Shown here piece by piece: positions 8,030 to 15,056 of a DNA stretch of 64,000 nt. The position numbers and the translations under genes were made by a program. Positions within the stretch are counted from its first letter, which is position 1; the number at the start of each line of letters is the position of its first letter. The DNA is from JAJAZB01 sp965249815 (GTDB taxonomy: Bacteria; Bacteroidota; Bacteroidia; Cytophagales; Spirosomataceae), in the NCBI GenBank assembly GCA_965249815.1, contig CBDFMV010000003.1:1984001-2048000 (forward strand). The letters are read 5' to 3'. The notes below the pieces were generated by a model that was not told where the DNA came from, did no database searches, and saw only the letters and a program-made list of their open reading frames with translations.

Positions 8030-8671
8030 ATGAACGAACTCCTTGACTTTTTCCGCTACCTGACCAATTCCGAGGAAGTACTCCGAACGGGCGGGCTGGT
8101 GGCCGTCACGCTGATTGTTTTTGCCGAGAACGGCCTGTTTTTTGCTTTTTTTCTGCCCGGTGATTACCTGCTTTTTCTGGCGGGGGTTTTCTGCGGAACC
8201 CACCTGCTCAACGTGCCACTCTGGTTGCTGATGACCTGCCTGTTTGCGGCGGCGGTGTTGGGGTCGCTCCTGGGCTACCTGTTCGGACGTTTCTTTGGGA
8301 GTCGGCTCGAAAACCGGCGGGATTCGTTTTTTTTTAAACGCCGCAACATCGACACCACCCGCAAATACTTTGATAAATACGGGGCACGTACGCTGGTCAT
8401 CAGCCGGTTTTTGCCCGTGGTGCGGACGTTTGCGCCCATCCTGGCTGGCTTGATCGAGATGCAGTTCTGGCGGTTTATGTTCAACAACGTGCTGGGTGCC
8501 ACCCTGTGGGTTGTCGTTCTGGTAGGCGGAGGCTATTACCTGGGTGAGCGCTACCCGTGGATCATCGACTACGTACCCTGGGTGATTGTTTTCTTTTTGT
8601 CCGTGACTACGTTCACCGTCGTTCGCGGGTATGTGAATGCCCGGCGCATGGATCTGAAGTCGGACGAATGA
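8030..8671 (+). CDS. DedA family membrane protein
   Basis: Polytopic inner-membrane protein of the DedA/SNARE-associated family, some of whose members are undecaprenyl-phosphate or phospholipid flippases. The family pattern is visible: FAENGLFFAFFLPGDYLLF (re-entrant segment), GYLFGRFFGSRLENR, and the conserved basic motif VISRFLPVVRTFAPILAG followed by a helix and GYYLGERYPW. The 213 residues fit. The substrate cannot be told from sequence. A strong two-way terminator follows. Confidence 0.9.
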   Translation: MNELLDFFRYLTNSEEVLRTGGLVAVTLIVFAENGLFFAFFLPGDYLLFLAGVFCGTHLLNVPLWLLMTCLFAAAVLGSLLGYLFGRFFGSRLENRRDSFFFKRRNIDTTRKYFDKYGARTLVISRFLPVVRTFAPILAGLIEMQFWRFMFNNVLGATLWVVVLVGGGYYLGERYPWIIDYVPWVIVFFLSVTTFTVVRGYVNARRMDLKSDE

Positions 8672-8685
8672 GACCAATTTGTTGC

Positions 8686-8730
8686 AAAAACCAGAGGCCC
8701 CAACTTTCCAAGTTGGGGCCTCTGGTTTTT
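8686..8730. terminator. Bidirectional rho-independent terminator
   Basis: A perfect 21-bp stem (8686-8706 with 8710-8730) and 3-nt loop, with A run and T run at its two ends. It lies between the convergent DedA gene and the minus-strand secreted protein gene. Confidence 0.9.
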
Positions 8731-8741
8731 GAGTTGAGAAC

Positions 8742-9485
8742 TCAGGGTTTTTTTGAAGGTTTCGCCGGGGCAGCCTTGGTGCTGGCAACCGGAGCCGGGC
8801 CTGAACCCGGGTCGCGCTTAAGCACCGACCGTTGCCAGGCGCCAAGCGGGAAGGTTTGCAGAACGGGCAGGTTGGGGGCATTAGCGGGCGCATTGGCCGC
8901 CTTACCGCCACCACTGGCGCTCACGTACGCATCACGACCCGTGATCACGTCGAAAATCAGGAGTTCGTTCTGCCGCTCGTAGCTGGTAATGCTACGGACT
9001 CCCTGCACGGTAAACTGGTTGATTAATCGGTTAGCCAGGAAAAACGCTTCCGTTTTGATGGAATTTTTCTCGTCAATCTGGTAAATACCCCGGTTCTGGT
9101 CCAGCACAACCAGTTCGTAGTTTCGGGCCCCCTTGATGGAGTCCGAACCATAAGTGATGATAAAACTGTACCGGTTGGTGTCAGCGACAGTGCGTTTAAT
9201 TTCCAGCGTCATGGGAACGCGCTGGAAGCGGTTGGGCATCGAATAAATGCTGAGCTGGCCGCGCCATTTTCCCTGCCAGGTTTTCGGAAAAGCCGGGATG
9301 ATGATGCGGGGAAGCTGAGGTTGATTTTGCGCCGCCTGACCCGGTTGAGTCGGTGCGCCCGGAGCGGGCTTGGCCAGTTTTGGCTGGGTTACTTTGGGTT
9401 GAATAATGTCCGAGGAGGTGTTGGGATTCTGGGCGAAAGTAGAAAGGCAGAGGGTGAGTAAGATAAGCGTAGATAAAATGCGCAT
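8742..9485 (-). CDS. Secreted hypothetical protein
   Basis: Begins with a clear signal peptide (MRILSTLILLTLCLSTFAQ) followed by a Pro/Gln/Lys-rich linker to about residue 60. A compact beta-rich domain follows, with KTWQGKWRGQLSIY, VPMTLEIKR, YSFIITYGSD and YELVVLDQN, and then a low-complexity Ala/Pro/Gly tail. The domain looks like the small lipocalin-like secreted proteins common in Bacteroidota, but I cannot assign a named family. I use ATG 9485; the longer frame to 9590 lacks a signal peptide start. Periplasmic or outer-membrane location is inferred. Confidence 0.8.
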   Translation of the reverse strand: MRILSTLILLTLCLSTFAQNPNTSSDIIQPKVTQPKLAKPAPGAPTQPGQAAQNQPQLPRIIIPAFPKTWQGKWRGQLSIYSMPNRFQRVPMTLEIKRTVADTNRYSFIITYGSDSIKGARNYELVVLDQNRGIYQIDEKNSIKTEAFFLANRLINQFTVQGVRSITSYERQNELLIFDVITGRDAYVSASGGGKAANAPANAPNLPVLQTFPLGAWQRSVLKRDPGSGPAPVASTKAAPAKPSKKP

Positions 9486-9561
9486 GGGTTGTTGAGGAAT
9501 TGGTTGAACAGGGCTGAAAATTACGCATTTTTGGCAACCCGGCGCGGCAACTCCCAAAACT

Positions 9562-9595
9562 TTTGAGCCAACGGTGTCGAACGACGGCATTTTTG
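9562..9595 (+). promoter_or_regulatory. Putative promoter for the isomerase-like gene
   Basis: TTTG (9562-9565) and, 22 nt later, CATTTTTG (9588-9595), one base off the Bacteroidota TAnnTTTG box. It lies in a divergent gap, about 80 nt before the ATG. Confidence 0.3.
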
Positions 9596-9672
9596 GATGA
9601 CAGGCGGTGGTGCGCCCGGCTCAATTCCTGGGGAGCCTGTCGGGGTATTTTTTCATTTTTCTACTTAACCTC

Positions 9673-10542
9673 ATGAACCGCAGAACATTCCTCCAAACCT
9701 CCGGCCTGGCGACGCTCGCCACCCTGACGGCCCAGGCTGCCCCGGCCGCCAAACCCATCGGCCTTCAGTTGTACACCCTCCGCGACGACATCGGTAAGAT
9801 GGGCATCGAAAAAGTGCTGGCCGAGGTGGCCCGGCTCGGCTACAAAAAAGTCGAAAACTTCAGCTACAACGGGGGCAAAATTTTTGGCAAAACGCCCGCC
9901 GAGTACCGCAAACTCCTGAACGACAACGGCCTGACGGCCCCCAGCGGGCACTATATGTCGGGCCGTTCGAAAAATGCAAAAATGGATGGCCTCGCCAACA
10001 ACTGGCAGAAAGCCGTCGATGATGCCGCCACCATCGGCCAGCAGTACATGGTGCTGGCGTTTCTGATGCCCGACGAGCGCAAACCCGACGACTACAAACA
10101 ACTCTTCGGCTTGCTGAATCAGAGCGGCGAAACCACGCACAAGGCCGGAATTCAACTGTGTTACCACAACCACGACTTCGAGTTTACGGAAAAAGTAGAC
10201 GGCGAGAAACCTTACGACCTGATTTTGAAGAACACTGACCCCAAACTCATCAAAATGGAGGTGGATTTGTACTGGATCACCAAAGCGGGCGAATCGCCGA
10301 CGGCGTACTTCAAAAAGCACCCCGGCCGCTTCCCGCTCTGGCACGTGAAAGACATGGCCAATACCCCTCAGAAAGAATTTGCCGAAGTCGGCAGTGGCAC
10401 GATGGATTTTGCCGACCTGTTCAAACACGCCAGACAAGCCGGGCTGAAGCATTACTTCGTCGAGCAGGACGTCTGTAAACGGCCGCCGCTCGAAAGCATT
10501 AAAATGAGCGCCAATTTCATCAAAAACGCCAAATGGGGATGA
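9673..10542 (+). CDS. Sugar phosphate isomerase/epimerase family protein (TIM barrel), exported
   Basis: AP-endonuclease-2/xylose-isomerase-like TIM barrel. The N-terminus MNRRTFLQTSGLATLATL has an RRTF twin-arginine-like motif and an Ala-rich cleavage region, so export by Tat or Sec is likely. Barrel motifs include IGLQLYTLRDDIG, LGYKKVENFSYNG, CYHNHDFEF (metal-site histidine and glutamate), KMEVDLYWITKAG, FPLWHVKD and the C-terminal HYFVEQD. I chose ATG 9673 because it begins the signal. The stop overlaps the start of the next gene as ATGA, so the two are translationally coupled. The substrate is unknown; such proteins often act on sugars or inositols. Confidence 0.88.
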   Translation: MNRRTFLQTSGLATLATLTAQAAPAAKPIGLQLYTLRDDIGKMGIEKVLAEVARLGYKKVENFSYNGGKIFGKTPAEYRKLLNDNGLTAPSGHYMSGRSKNAKMDGLANNWQKAVDDAATIGQQYMVLAFLMPDERKPDDYKQLFGLLNQSGETTHKAGIQLCYHNHDFEFTEKVDGEKPYDLILKNTDPKLIKMEVDLYWITKAGESPTAYFKKHPGRFPLWHVKDMANTPQKEFAEVGSGTMDFADLFKHARQAGLKHYFVEQDVCKRPPLESIKMSANFIKNAKWG

Positions 10543-11498
10543 AAGCGAGCAAACAGTGGGCAGGTGGCAGCGGGCGGCGTTCCGCTTGGCAGGGAGTGCT
10601 GGCTGCCGGAGTCCTGGCGGGCGGAATTACGGCGGGCAGTAGCCTGGCCCAGACGCCCAAAAACGTAACCAGCATCCTGGAAATCGTGGACGTGGCGAAT
10701 GGCAAGCGGACCGTCGTTTACGAAGAAAAGCGCCACTTTGAAGCGCCGAACTGGTCGCGCGACGGGAAGTTTCTGCTCGTCAATTCGGGCGGAAAACTGT
10801 ACACCCTGCCCCCGGCGGGCGGTACGCTGACGGAAATTCCGCTGGGCGGCAACCTGCGTTGCAACAACGACCACCTGATTAGCTTCGACGGTAAAATGCT
10901 GTTCATCAGCGCCAGCGAACCAGCGCAGCAATCGGCCATTTTCAGCGTTCCGATTGGCGGCGGTACGCCCCAGCGCCTCACCACCCAAACGCCCAGCTAC
11001 CTCCACGGCGTGTCGCCCGACGGGAAAACCCTGGCCTTCTGCGCCGAACGGTCCGGGGCCTGGGACGCCTACGTCATTCCGGCCACGGGCGGCTCCGAAA
11101 CCCGCCTCACCGACGCCACCGGCCTCGACGACGGCCCCGAGTACAGCTACGATGGCCGCTGGATTTACTTCAATTCCAACCGCACGGGGCGCATGCACCT
11201 GTACCGCATGAAACCCGATGGCTCCGGGCAGGAACAACTCACCACCGATGAACTCGACAACTGGTTTGGGCACCCCTCGCCCAACGGCGCTTCGCTCGCG
11301 TTCATCAGCTACCTCGAAGACCAGAAAGGCCAGCACCCGTTTGGCAAGGACGTGAAACTCCGGCACATGGACTTGAAAACCCGGAAAATCCGCGACCTGA
11401 CGGAGGTGTTCTACGGCGGGCAGGGCACGATCAACGTGCCAAGCTGGTCGCCCGACGGTAAGCGGGTGGCTTTTGTCCGCTACAAAGTCGAACCGTGA
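10539..11498 (+). CDS. Secreted TolB-like beta-propeller protein (PD40 repeats)
   Basis: Signal peptide (about residues 17-40, WQGVLAAGVLAGGITAGSSL) followed by repeated PD40/WD40-like blades: FEAPNWSRDGKFLLVNSGGK, YLHGVSPDGKTLAFCAERSG, GPEYSYDGRWIYFNSNRTG and VPSWSPDGKRVAFVRYK. Such propellers bind ligands or partner proteins in the periplasm. The start overlaps the stop of the isomerase-like gene (ATGA at 10539), pointing to a joint function. An ATG at 10533 would add two residues. No catalytic motif is seen. Confidence 0.85.
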   Translation: MKASKQWAGGSGRRSAWQGVLAAGVLAGGITAGSSLAQTPKNVTSILEIVDVANGKRTVVYEEKRHFEAPNWSRDGKFLLVNSGGKLYTLPPAGGTLTEIPLGGNLRCNNDHLISFDGKMLFISASEPAQQSAIFSVPIGGGTPQRLTTQTPSYLHGVSPDGKTLAFCAERSGAWDAYVIPATGGSETRLTDATGLDDGPEYSYDGRWIYFNSNRTGRMHLYRMKPDGSGQEQLTTDELDNWFGHPSPNGASLAFISYLEDQKGQHPFGKDVKLRHMDLKTRKIRDLTEVFYGGQGTINVPSWSPDGKRVAFVRYKVEP

Positions 11499-11522
11499 CG
11501 GGAGCCATTCTTTTTGAACGTA

Positions 11523-11556
11523 GAAAACCGCAGGCACCCCAACGCCTGCGGTTTTC
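11523..11556. terminator. Bidirectional terminator between the propeller gene and alkA
   Basis: GAAAACCGCAGGC (11523-11535) pairs perfectly with GCCTGCGGTTTTC (11544-11556) around 8 nt. It serves both convergent genes. Confidence 0.8.
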
Positions 11557-11557
11557 T

Positions 11558-12211
11558 TTACTCCCAGCCGGTGTTTCGTTCGCGCAGGTACACATGCCAC
11601 AGCAGAAACGTCGCGGCGGTGCGGTGGGGGCGGTAGGTTTCGGCTACCATCGCAAGGGTTTCGCGGGGCGTGTTTTTCGAAAAACCGTTGAGTTGTTTCA
11701 ACGCGTGGACCGCCGCCAAATCGCCCAATGGAAACAGGTCGGCCCGGTGCAGCGCCAGCATCAGGTAGATGTCCGCCGTCCAGGTGCCAATGCCGGGAAG
11801 TTGGGTCAGCGCGGCCCGGACGAATTCGTCGGGTTGGTGCGTCAGGCTCTCCAAATTCAGTTTCGCGGTGAAAATTGCTTCGGCCAGCGCTCGCCCGTAG
11901 CGCGTTTTCTGTCGACTGAAAAAGCAGGCTTTCAGTTCCTCGTCGCTCAGGGTCAGGAAGCGTTCGGGCGTTACCCCGCCGAGCCGCTGGCGCAGTTTTT
12001 CAAACGCCGCCCGCGCCGAAGCGAGTGAAACCTGTTGTTCAAGAATGATCCGCAGGAGCGTGGCAAAGCCCGGTTCGCGGCTCCAGAACGGCGGATACCC
12101 GTGCCGGTCGAGGGCACCCGCCAGGGCAGCATCGCGGCGGGCGAGTTCGTCGCAGGCCCGAATCAGACCCGGCGCGTCGAGCACGTCCAAGCCGGTCAAA
12201 ACAGGCTCCAT
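11558..12211 (-). CDS. alkA: DNA-3-methyladenine glycosylase, AlkA/HhH-GPD family
   Basis: Removes alkylated purines from DNA to begin base-excision repair. The 217 residues contain the HhH-GPD core: LRIILEQQVSLASARAAF, the hairpin LPGIGTWTAD (138-147) and catalytic aspartate D164 in DLFPLGD. It is shorter than E. coli AlkA because it lacks the N-terminal TBP-like domain, as many relatives do. No C-terminal iron-sulfur cysteines are present, which argues against EndoIII/MutY. ATG 12211 begins MEPVLTGLD; the start lies 16 nt inside the end of the MGMT gene, so the two repair genes form an overlapping pair. Confidence 0.9.
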   Translation of the reverse strand: MEPVLTGLDVLDAPGLIRACDELARRDAALAGALDRHGYPPFWSREPGFATLLRIILEQQVSLASARAAFEKLRQRLGGVTPERFLTLSDEELKACFFSRQKTRYGRALAEAIFTAKLNLESLTHQPDEFVRAALTQLPGIGTWTADIYLMLALHRADLFPLGDLAAVHALKQLNGFSKNTPRETLAMVAETYRPHRTAATFLLWHVYLRERNTGWE

Positions 12212-12699
12212 ATGCCGACGGTGTGGGTTTGTTCGTGGTCGAGCAGCCAGCGTTTCCGCCACAAATCGCCGCCGTACCCGACCAATTTTCCGTCGGAGCC
12301 AATCACTCGGTGGCAGGGAACGATGATCGTCAGCGGGTTCTGGCCGTTGGCCGAAGCGGCGGCGCGGATGCATTTTTCGTCGCCGAGGGCGCGGGCCAGT
12401 TGAAGGTAAGTCTGGGTCTTGCCGAAGGGAATGTGCCTCAGTTCCGACCAGACTCGTTGCTGAAACGCCGTGCCCGCCGGTTGCAGGGGCAAATCGAAAT
12501 CGTAAAGTGTTCCGGCGAAATAGGCCTCAAGTTGGGCCAGGCATTCGCGTACAGGGGCGCTAAGTTCCGCCGTGACGGGTCTGGGTGGCCGGGGGCGTTT
12601 TTGAGTTTCGGTGAACAGCACGGAAATCACGCTCGTTTCCGTGCCAACGATTTCGAGCCAACCGAGTGGGGAATCGTAGTGGGCGATGAAGTCGGGCAT
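12196..12699 (-). CDS. ogt: Methylated-DNA--[protein]-cysteine S-methyltransferase (MGMT)
   Basis: Transfers the alkyl group of O6-alkylguanine to its own cysteine. The 167-residue protein shows the N-terminal domain (MPDFIAHYDSPLGWLEIVG), the helix-turn-helix (GTAFQQRVWSELRHIPFGKT) and the active-site motif IIVPCHRVIG with C129, then GYGGDLWRKRWLL. There is no Ada regulatory domain. ATG 12699 matches the family start; the upstream extension is antisense to the divergent gene. The reading frame overlaps alkA by 16 nt, giving a compact alkylation-repair operon. Confidence 0.94.
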   Translation of the reverse strand: MPDFIAHYDSPLGWLEIVGTETSVISVLFTETQKRPRPPRPVTAELSAPVRECLAQLEAYFAGTLYDFDLPLQPAGTAFQQRVWSELRHIPFGKTQTYLQLARALGDEKCIRAAASANGQNPLTIIVPCHRVIGSDGKLVGYGGDLWRKRWLLDHEQTHTVGIWSLF

Positions 12700-12741
12700 G
12701 AATGGCGCGATGGGCAACGGGTTTTTTGCTAATTTCCGGTC

Positions 12742-13215
12742 ATGAATCCGATTCTCCAAAAACTCAACGTCAGGCCCGGCATGACGGCCCTCGTGCGCAA
12801 CGTGCCCGCTGACCTGCACCCATTGCTGGCCGACCTGCGGGCCGTTGCCACGGTGTACGACGACGTGCTCGACGAAAACGTCACGTTCGCGCTCGTTTTT
12901 GCCACGAAGCAGGAGGAAATCGATGCCCTCGCGCCGCTCATTTCCGAGAAAGCCACTGGCGACGCCGTCGTGTGGTTTGCCTACCCGAAGGGCACGTCGA
13001 AGCGGTACAAATGCGATTTCAACCGCGATACGGGCTGGGCGACGCTCGGTCGGTTTGGCTTCGAGGGCGTCCGGCAGGTGGCCATCGACGACGACTGGTC
13101 GGCGCTGCGGTTCCGGCGGGTCCAATTTATCAAAAGCCTGAAAAGGGATGCGTCGCGGGCGATGACGGCGACGGGCAAACAGCGATTGTCCGAACCGCCG
13201 GGCGGCCTGGCTTGA
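12742..13215 (+). CDS. Conserved hypothetical protein, DUF3052-like
   Basis: Cytoplasmic 157-residue protein with an alternating beta/alpha pattern: LNVRPGMTALVRNVPADL, FALVFATKQEEIDALAPLI, DAVVWFAYPKGTSKRYKCD, GWATLGRFGFEGVRQVAIDD and DWSALRFRRV. The WFAYPKGTSK segment is a hallmark of a small uncharacterised family common in Bacteroidota that resembles DUF3052; the family name is my recollection. It is divergent from the MGMT gene with a 42-nt gap that must hold both promoters. Function unknown. Confidence 0.8.
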   Translation: MNPILQKLNVRPGMTALVRNVPADLHPLLADLRAVATVYDDVLDENVTFALVFATKQEEIDALAPLISEKATGDAVVWFAYPKGTSKRYKCDFNRDTGWATLGRFGFEGVRQVAIDDDWSALRFRRVQFIKSLKRDASRAMTATGKQRLSEPPGGLA

Positions 13216-13225
13216 TTCGTAAAAA

Positions 13226-13744
13226 TTAAGGTTCAGCCGAAAACCACCCCGCGTACATCACGTAATTATTCGCCGTGCGGTCAAAAACCTCCGCCGCTTC
13301 GGGCGAGACGGCTTTCAGGAACTTCGCCGGATTGCCCGCGTAGATGCTGCCGGGCGGCACGATTGTATTTTGCGTCACAATCGCTCCGGCGGCGATGATG
13401 CTGCCCGTGCCGACGACGGCCCCGTCCATGATGATGGCCCCCATCCCCACCAGCACGCGGTCTTCGAGCGTGCAGCCGTGCACGACGGCGTTGTGGGCGA
13501 TGCTGACGAAATGACCGATACTGGTCGGCGCTTTCTGGTAGGTGCAGTGGATGACGGCCCCGTCCTGGATGTTGACCCGGTTGCCGATGCGGATGAAGTG
13601 CACGTCGCCCCGCACGACGGCGTTAAACCACACCGTACAGTCGTCGCCCATGACTACGTCGCCGACGACCGTGGCGTTGGGGGCCAGCCAGCAGTTTTGG
13701 CCGAATCGGGGTTCAGTGCCGTTGACGGGTAAGAGTAAAGCCAT
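13226..13744 (-). CDS. Gamma-carbonic-anhydrase-like hexapeptide-repeat protein
   Basis: Left-handed beta-helix protein of the gamma-CA/YrdA/PaaY group. Hexapeptide turns run through residues 15-140 (APNATVVGDVVMGDDCTVWF, RIGNRVNIQDGAVIH, VLVGMGAIIMDGAVVG), and the three zinc histidines of the family are in place: H66, H84 and H89. The C-terminal helix is present. The proton-shuttle glutamates of the archaeal Cam loop are absent, as in most bacterial relatives, so carbonic anhydrase activity is not assured. ATG 13744 starts MALLLPVNG. It is the next gene after nuoJ on the same strand, separated by a long inverted repeat. Confidence 0.88.
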   Translation of the reverse strand: MALLLPVNGTEPRFGQNCWLAPNATVVGDVVMGDDCTVWFNAVVRGDVHFIRIGNRVNIQDGAVIHCTYQKAPTSIGHFVSIAHNAVVHGCTLEDRVLVGMGAIIMDGAVVGTGSIIAAGAIVTQNTIVPPGSIYAGNPAKFLKAVSPEAAEVFDRTANNYVMYAGWFSAEP

Positions 13745-13760
13745 TTTTTTGAAAAAACTT

Positions 13761-13844
13761 AACCGCAAAGGCGCGAAGGTTTTACGCAAGTTTCGCAAGG
13801 TTTTCTCTGCGTTCTTTGCGTAAAATCTTCGCGTCTTTGCGGTT
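13761..13844. repeat. Intergenic inverted repeat 3 (AACCGCAAAG class)
   Basis: Arms 13761-13789 and 13816-13844 (29 nt, 27 pairs) around a 26-nt loop, filling the gap between nuoJ and the gamma-CA gene. The arms begin AACCGCAAAG and contain CGCGAAGG and TACGCAA, so the periodicity is 8-12 nt rather than 7. Elements opening AACCGCAAAG are familiar to me from other Bacteroidota intergenic regions. Confidence 0.8.
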
Positions 13845-13854
13845 AAAAAAGTAT

Positions 13855-14370
13855 TCAAAAATTCCGCTCGCCCGCCTCGCGTTTGCCGAGCATCACTGCC
13901 CCAACCATCGCCACGAAAAACAGCACGGTTACGAGTTCAAACGGCAGCAGGTAATCGCGAAAAAGCACCTTGCCGAGGCTTTCGACCATGCCCACCTGCG
14001 AGTTGTACGTGGCCGGGTTGACGGGCGGGAGTTGGGCCGTGCGCATGGCCGCGACCATCAGGACCAGCACTACGCCGCCGAGCACCGCCGCGCCGAGCTT
14101 CACGAGGTTGGTTTTCGATTCCGCCGTGTATTCCCGCAGGTTCAGGAACATGATCACGAACAGGAACAGCACCATGATGGCCCCGGCGTACACGATGATG
14201 TTGACCGCCGCCAGAAACTGCGCGTTGAGCAGCACGTAGTGCGCCGAAATCGTGAAAAACGTGAGAATCAGGTACAACACGCTGTGCACGGGGTTGCGCA
14301 CCACCACGACCATGATGGCCGAAACCAACGTGAGGAAGGTCAGGAAATACCAGATGTAGTCGACTTTCAT
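13855..14370 (-). CDS. nuoJ: NADH-quinone oxidoreductase subunit J
   Basis: Membrane subunit of complex I, in the proton-translocating arm. The 171 residues contain five hydrophobic helices; the third carries the family motif VNIIVYAGAIMVLFLFVIMF, the distorted helix next to the E-channel. The start MKVDYIWYFLTFLTLVS is unambiguous. It is the last nuo gene here: nuoK, L, M and N do not follow and must be elsewhere in the genome or lost. An inverted repeat lies on each side. Confidence 0.95.
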   Translation of the reverse strand: MKVDYIWYFLTFLTLVSAIMVVVVRNPVHSVLYLILTFFTISAHYVLLNAQFLAAVNIIVYAGAIMVLFLFVIMFLNLREYTAESKTNLVKLGAAVLGGVVLVLMVAAMRTAQLPPVNPATYNSQVGMVESLGKVLFRDYLLPFELVTVLFFVAMVGAVMLGKREAGERNF

Positions 14371-14389
14371 GGGTCAATTTTGAATGAGT

Positions 14390-14464
14390 GAATGAGTGAA
14401 TGAAAGAATTTCGTTGGCGTCAGCCTACGCGGCCCGGCCTATTCATTCTTTCATTCACTCATTC
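14390..14464. repeat. Intergenic inverted repeat 4 (TGAATGAG units)
   Basis: Perfect 20-bp arms, 14390-14409 and 14445-14464, with a 35-nt loop, between nuoI and nuoJ. The left side starts earlier (14381) with 8-nt TGAATGAG units. Related units occur at 20672-20743 and 22975-23059. Confidence 0.85.
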
Positions 14465-14472
14465 AACATTGA

Positions 14473-14991
14473 TTAGTGCCATCCTTCCCGCAAATAGCGG
14501 TAGTCCATGTTTTCCACGAGCTTGTCTTTGCCCCAGATAACCTGGTCGCGCTCGGTGAAAGGCGGCAGGTACTTGTCGTGTTGGAGGTAAATCGCCTGCT
14601 TGGGGCAGGCTTCTTCGCACAGCCCGCAGAAAATGCAGCGGAGCATGTTGATTTCGTACACCGCCGCGTACTTCTCCTCGCGGTAGAGGTTCTCTTCGCC
14701 TTTTTTCCGCTCGGCCGATACCATCGAAATGGCCTCGGCGGGACAGGCCACGGCGCACAGGCCGCAGGCGGTGCAGCGCTCGCGACCCTGCTCGTCTTTT
14801 TTCAGAATGTGGACGCCCCGGAAAACCGGCCCCAGGTACCGCTTCTGTTCGGGGTACTGGATGGTCGGTTTTTTCCGGAAAAAGTGTTTCAGCGTGATGG
14901 CAAGGCCCTGCGTAACGGCCGGAATGTAAAGCCGCTCGGCCAGCGTCATTTCGCGCTTATCGACTTTTTTAGCCCGGTTGGTGAGTTGCAT
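14473..14991 (-). CDS. nuoI: NADH-quinone oxidoreductase subunit I
   Basis: Peripheral complex I subunit that carries clusters N6a and N6b. The 172 residues contain two ferredoxin motifs: C73, C76, C79, C83 (CTACGLCAVACP) and C119, C122, C125, C129 (CIFCGLCEEACP). The N-terminal amphipathic helix (LAERLYIPAVTQGLAITL) docks on NuoH. It is flanked by two hairpin repeats. Confidence 0.96.
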   Translation of the reverse strand: MQLTNRAKKVDKREMTLAERLYIPAVTQGLAITLKHFFRKKPTIQYPEQKRYLGPVFRGVHILKKDEQGRERCTACGLCAVACPAEAISMVSAERKKGEENLYREEKYAAVYEINMLRCIFCGLCEEACPKQAIYLQHDKYLPPFTERDQVIWGKDKLVENMDYRYLREGWH

Positions 14992-15000
14992 TTTTATGTC

Positions 15001-15049
15001 GTTTGAGGTTTAAGGTTTGAGGTTTAACGTTAAACCTCAAACCTTAAAC
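15001..15049. repeat. Intergenic inverted repeat 5: 42-bp perfect palindrome of heptamers
   Basis: Four 7-nt units of the form GTTTRAG/GTTTAAC (15001-15028) run directly into their reverse complements (15029-15049). Positions 15008-15049 are a perfect palindrome without any loop. It lies between nuoH and nuoI, 9 nt from the nuoI start. Confidence 0.9.
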
Positions 15050-15056
15050 GGTAGAT

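Noticed and set aside
7695..8033. 112-residue plus-strand frame upstream of the DedA gene
   Set aside because: It starts in the loop of an inverted repeat, is rich in Pro/Thr/Arg, and competes with a more protein-like 70-residue frame.
8742..9590. Longer start of the secreted hypothetical protein
   Set aside because: The additional residues precede the signal peptide and have no family character.
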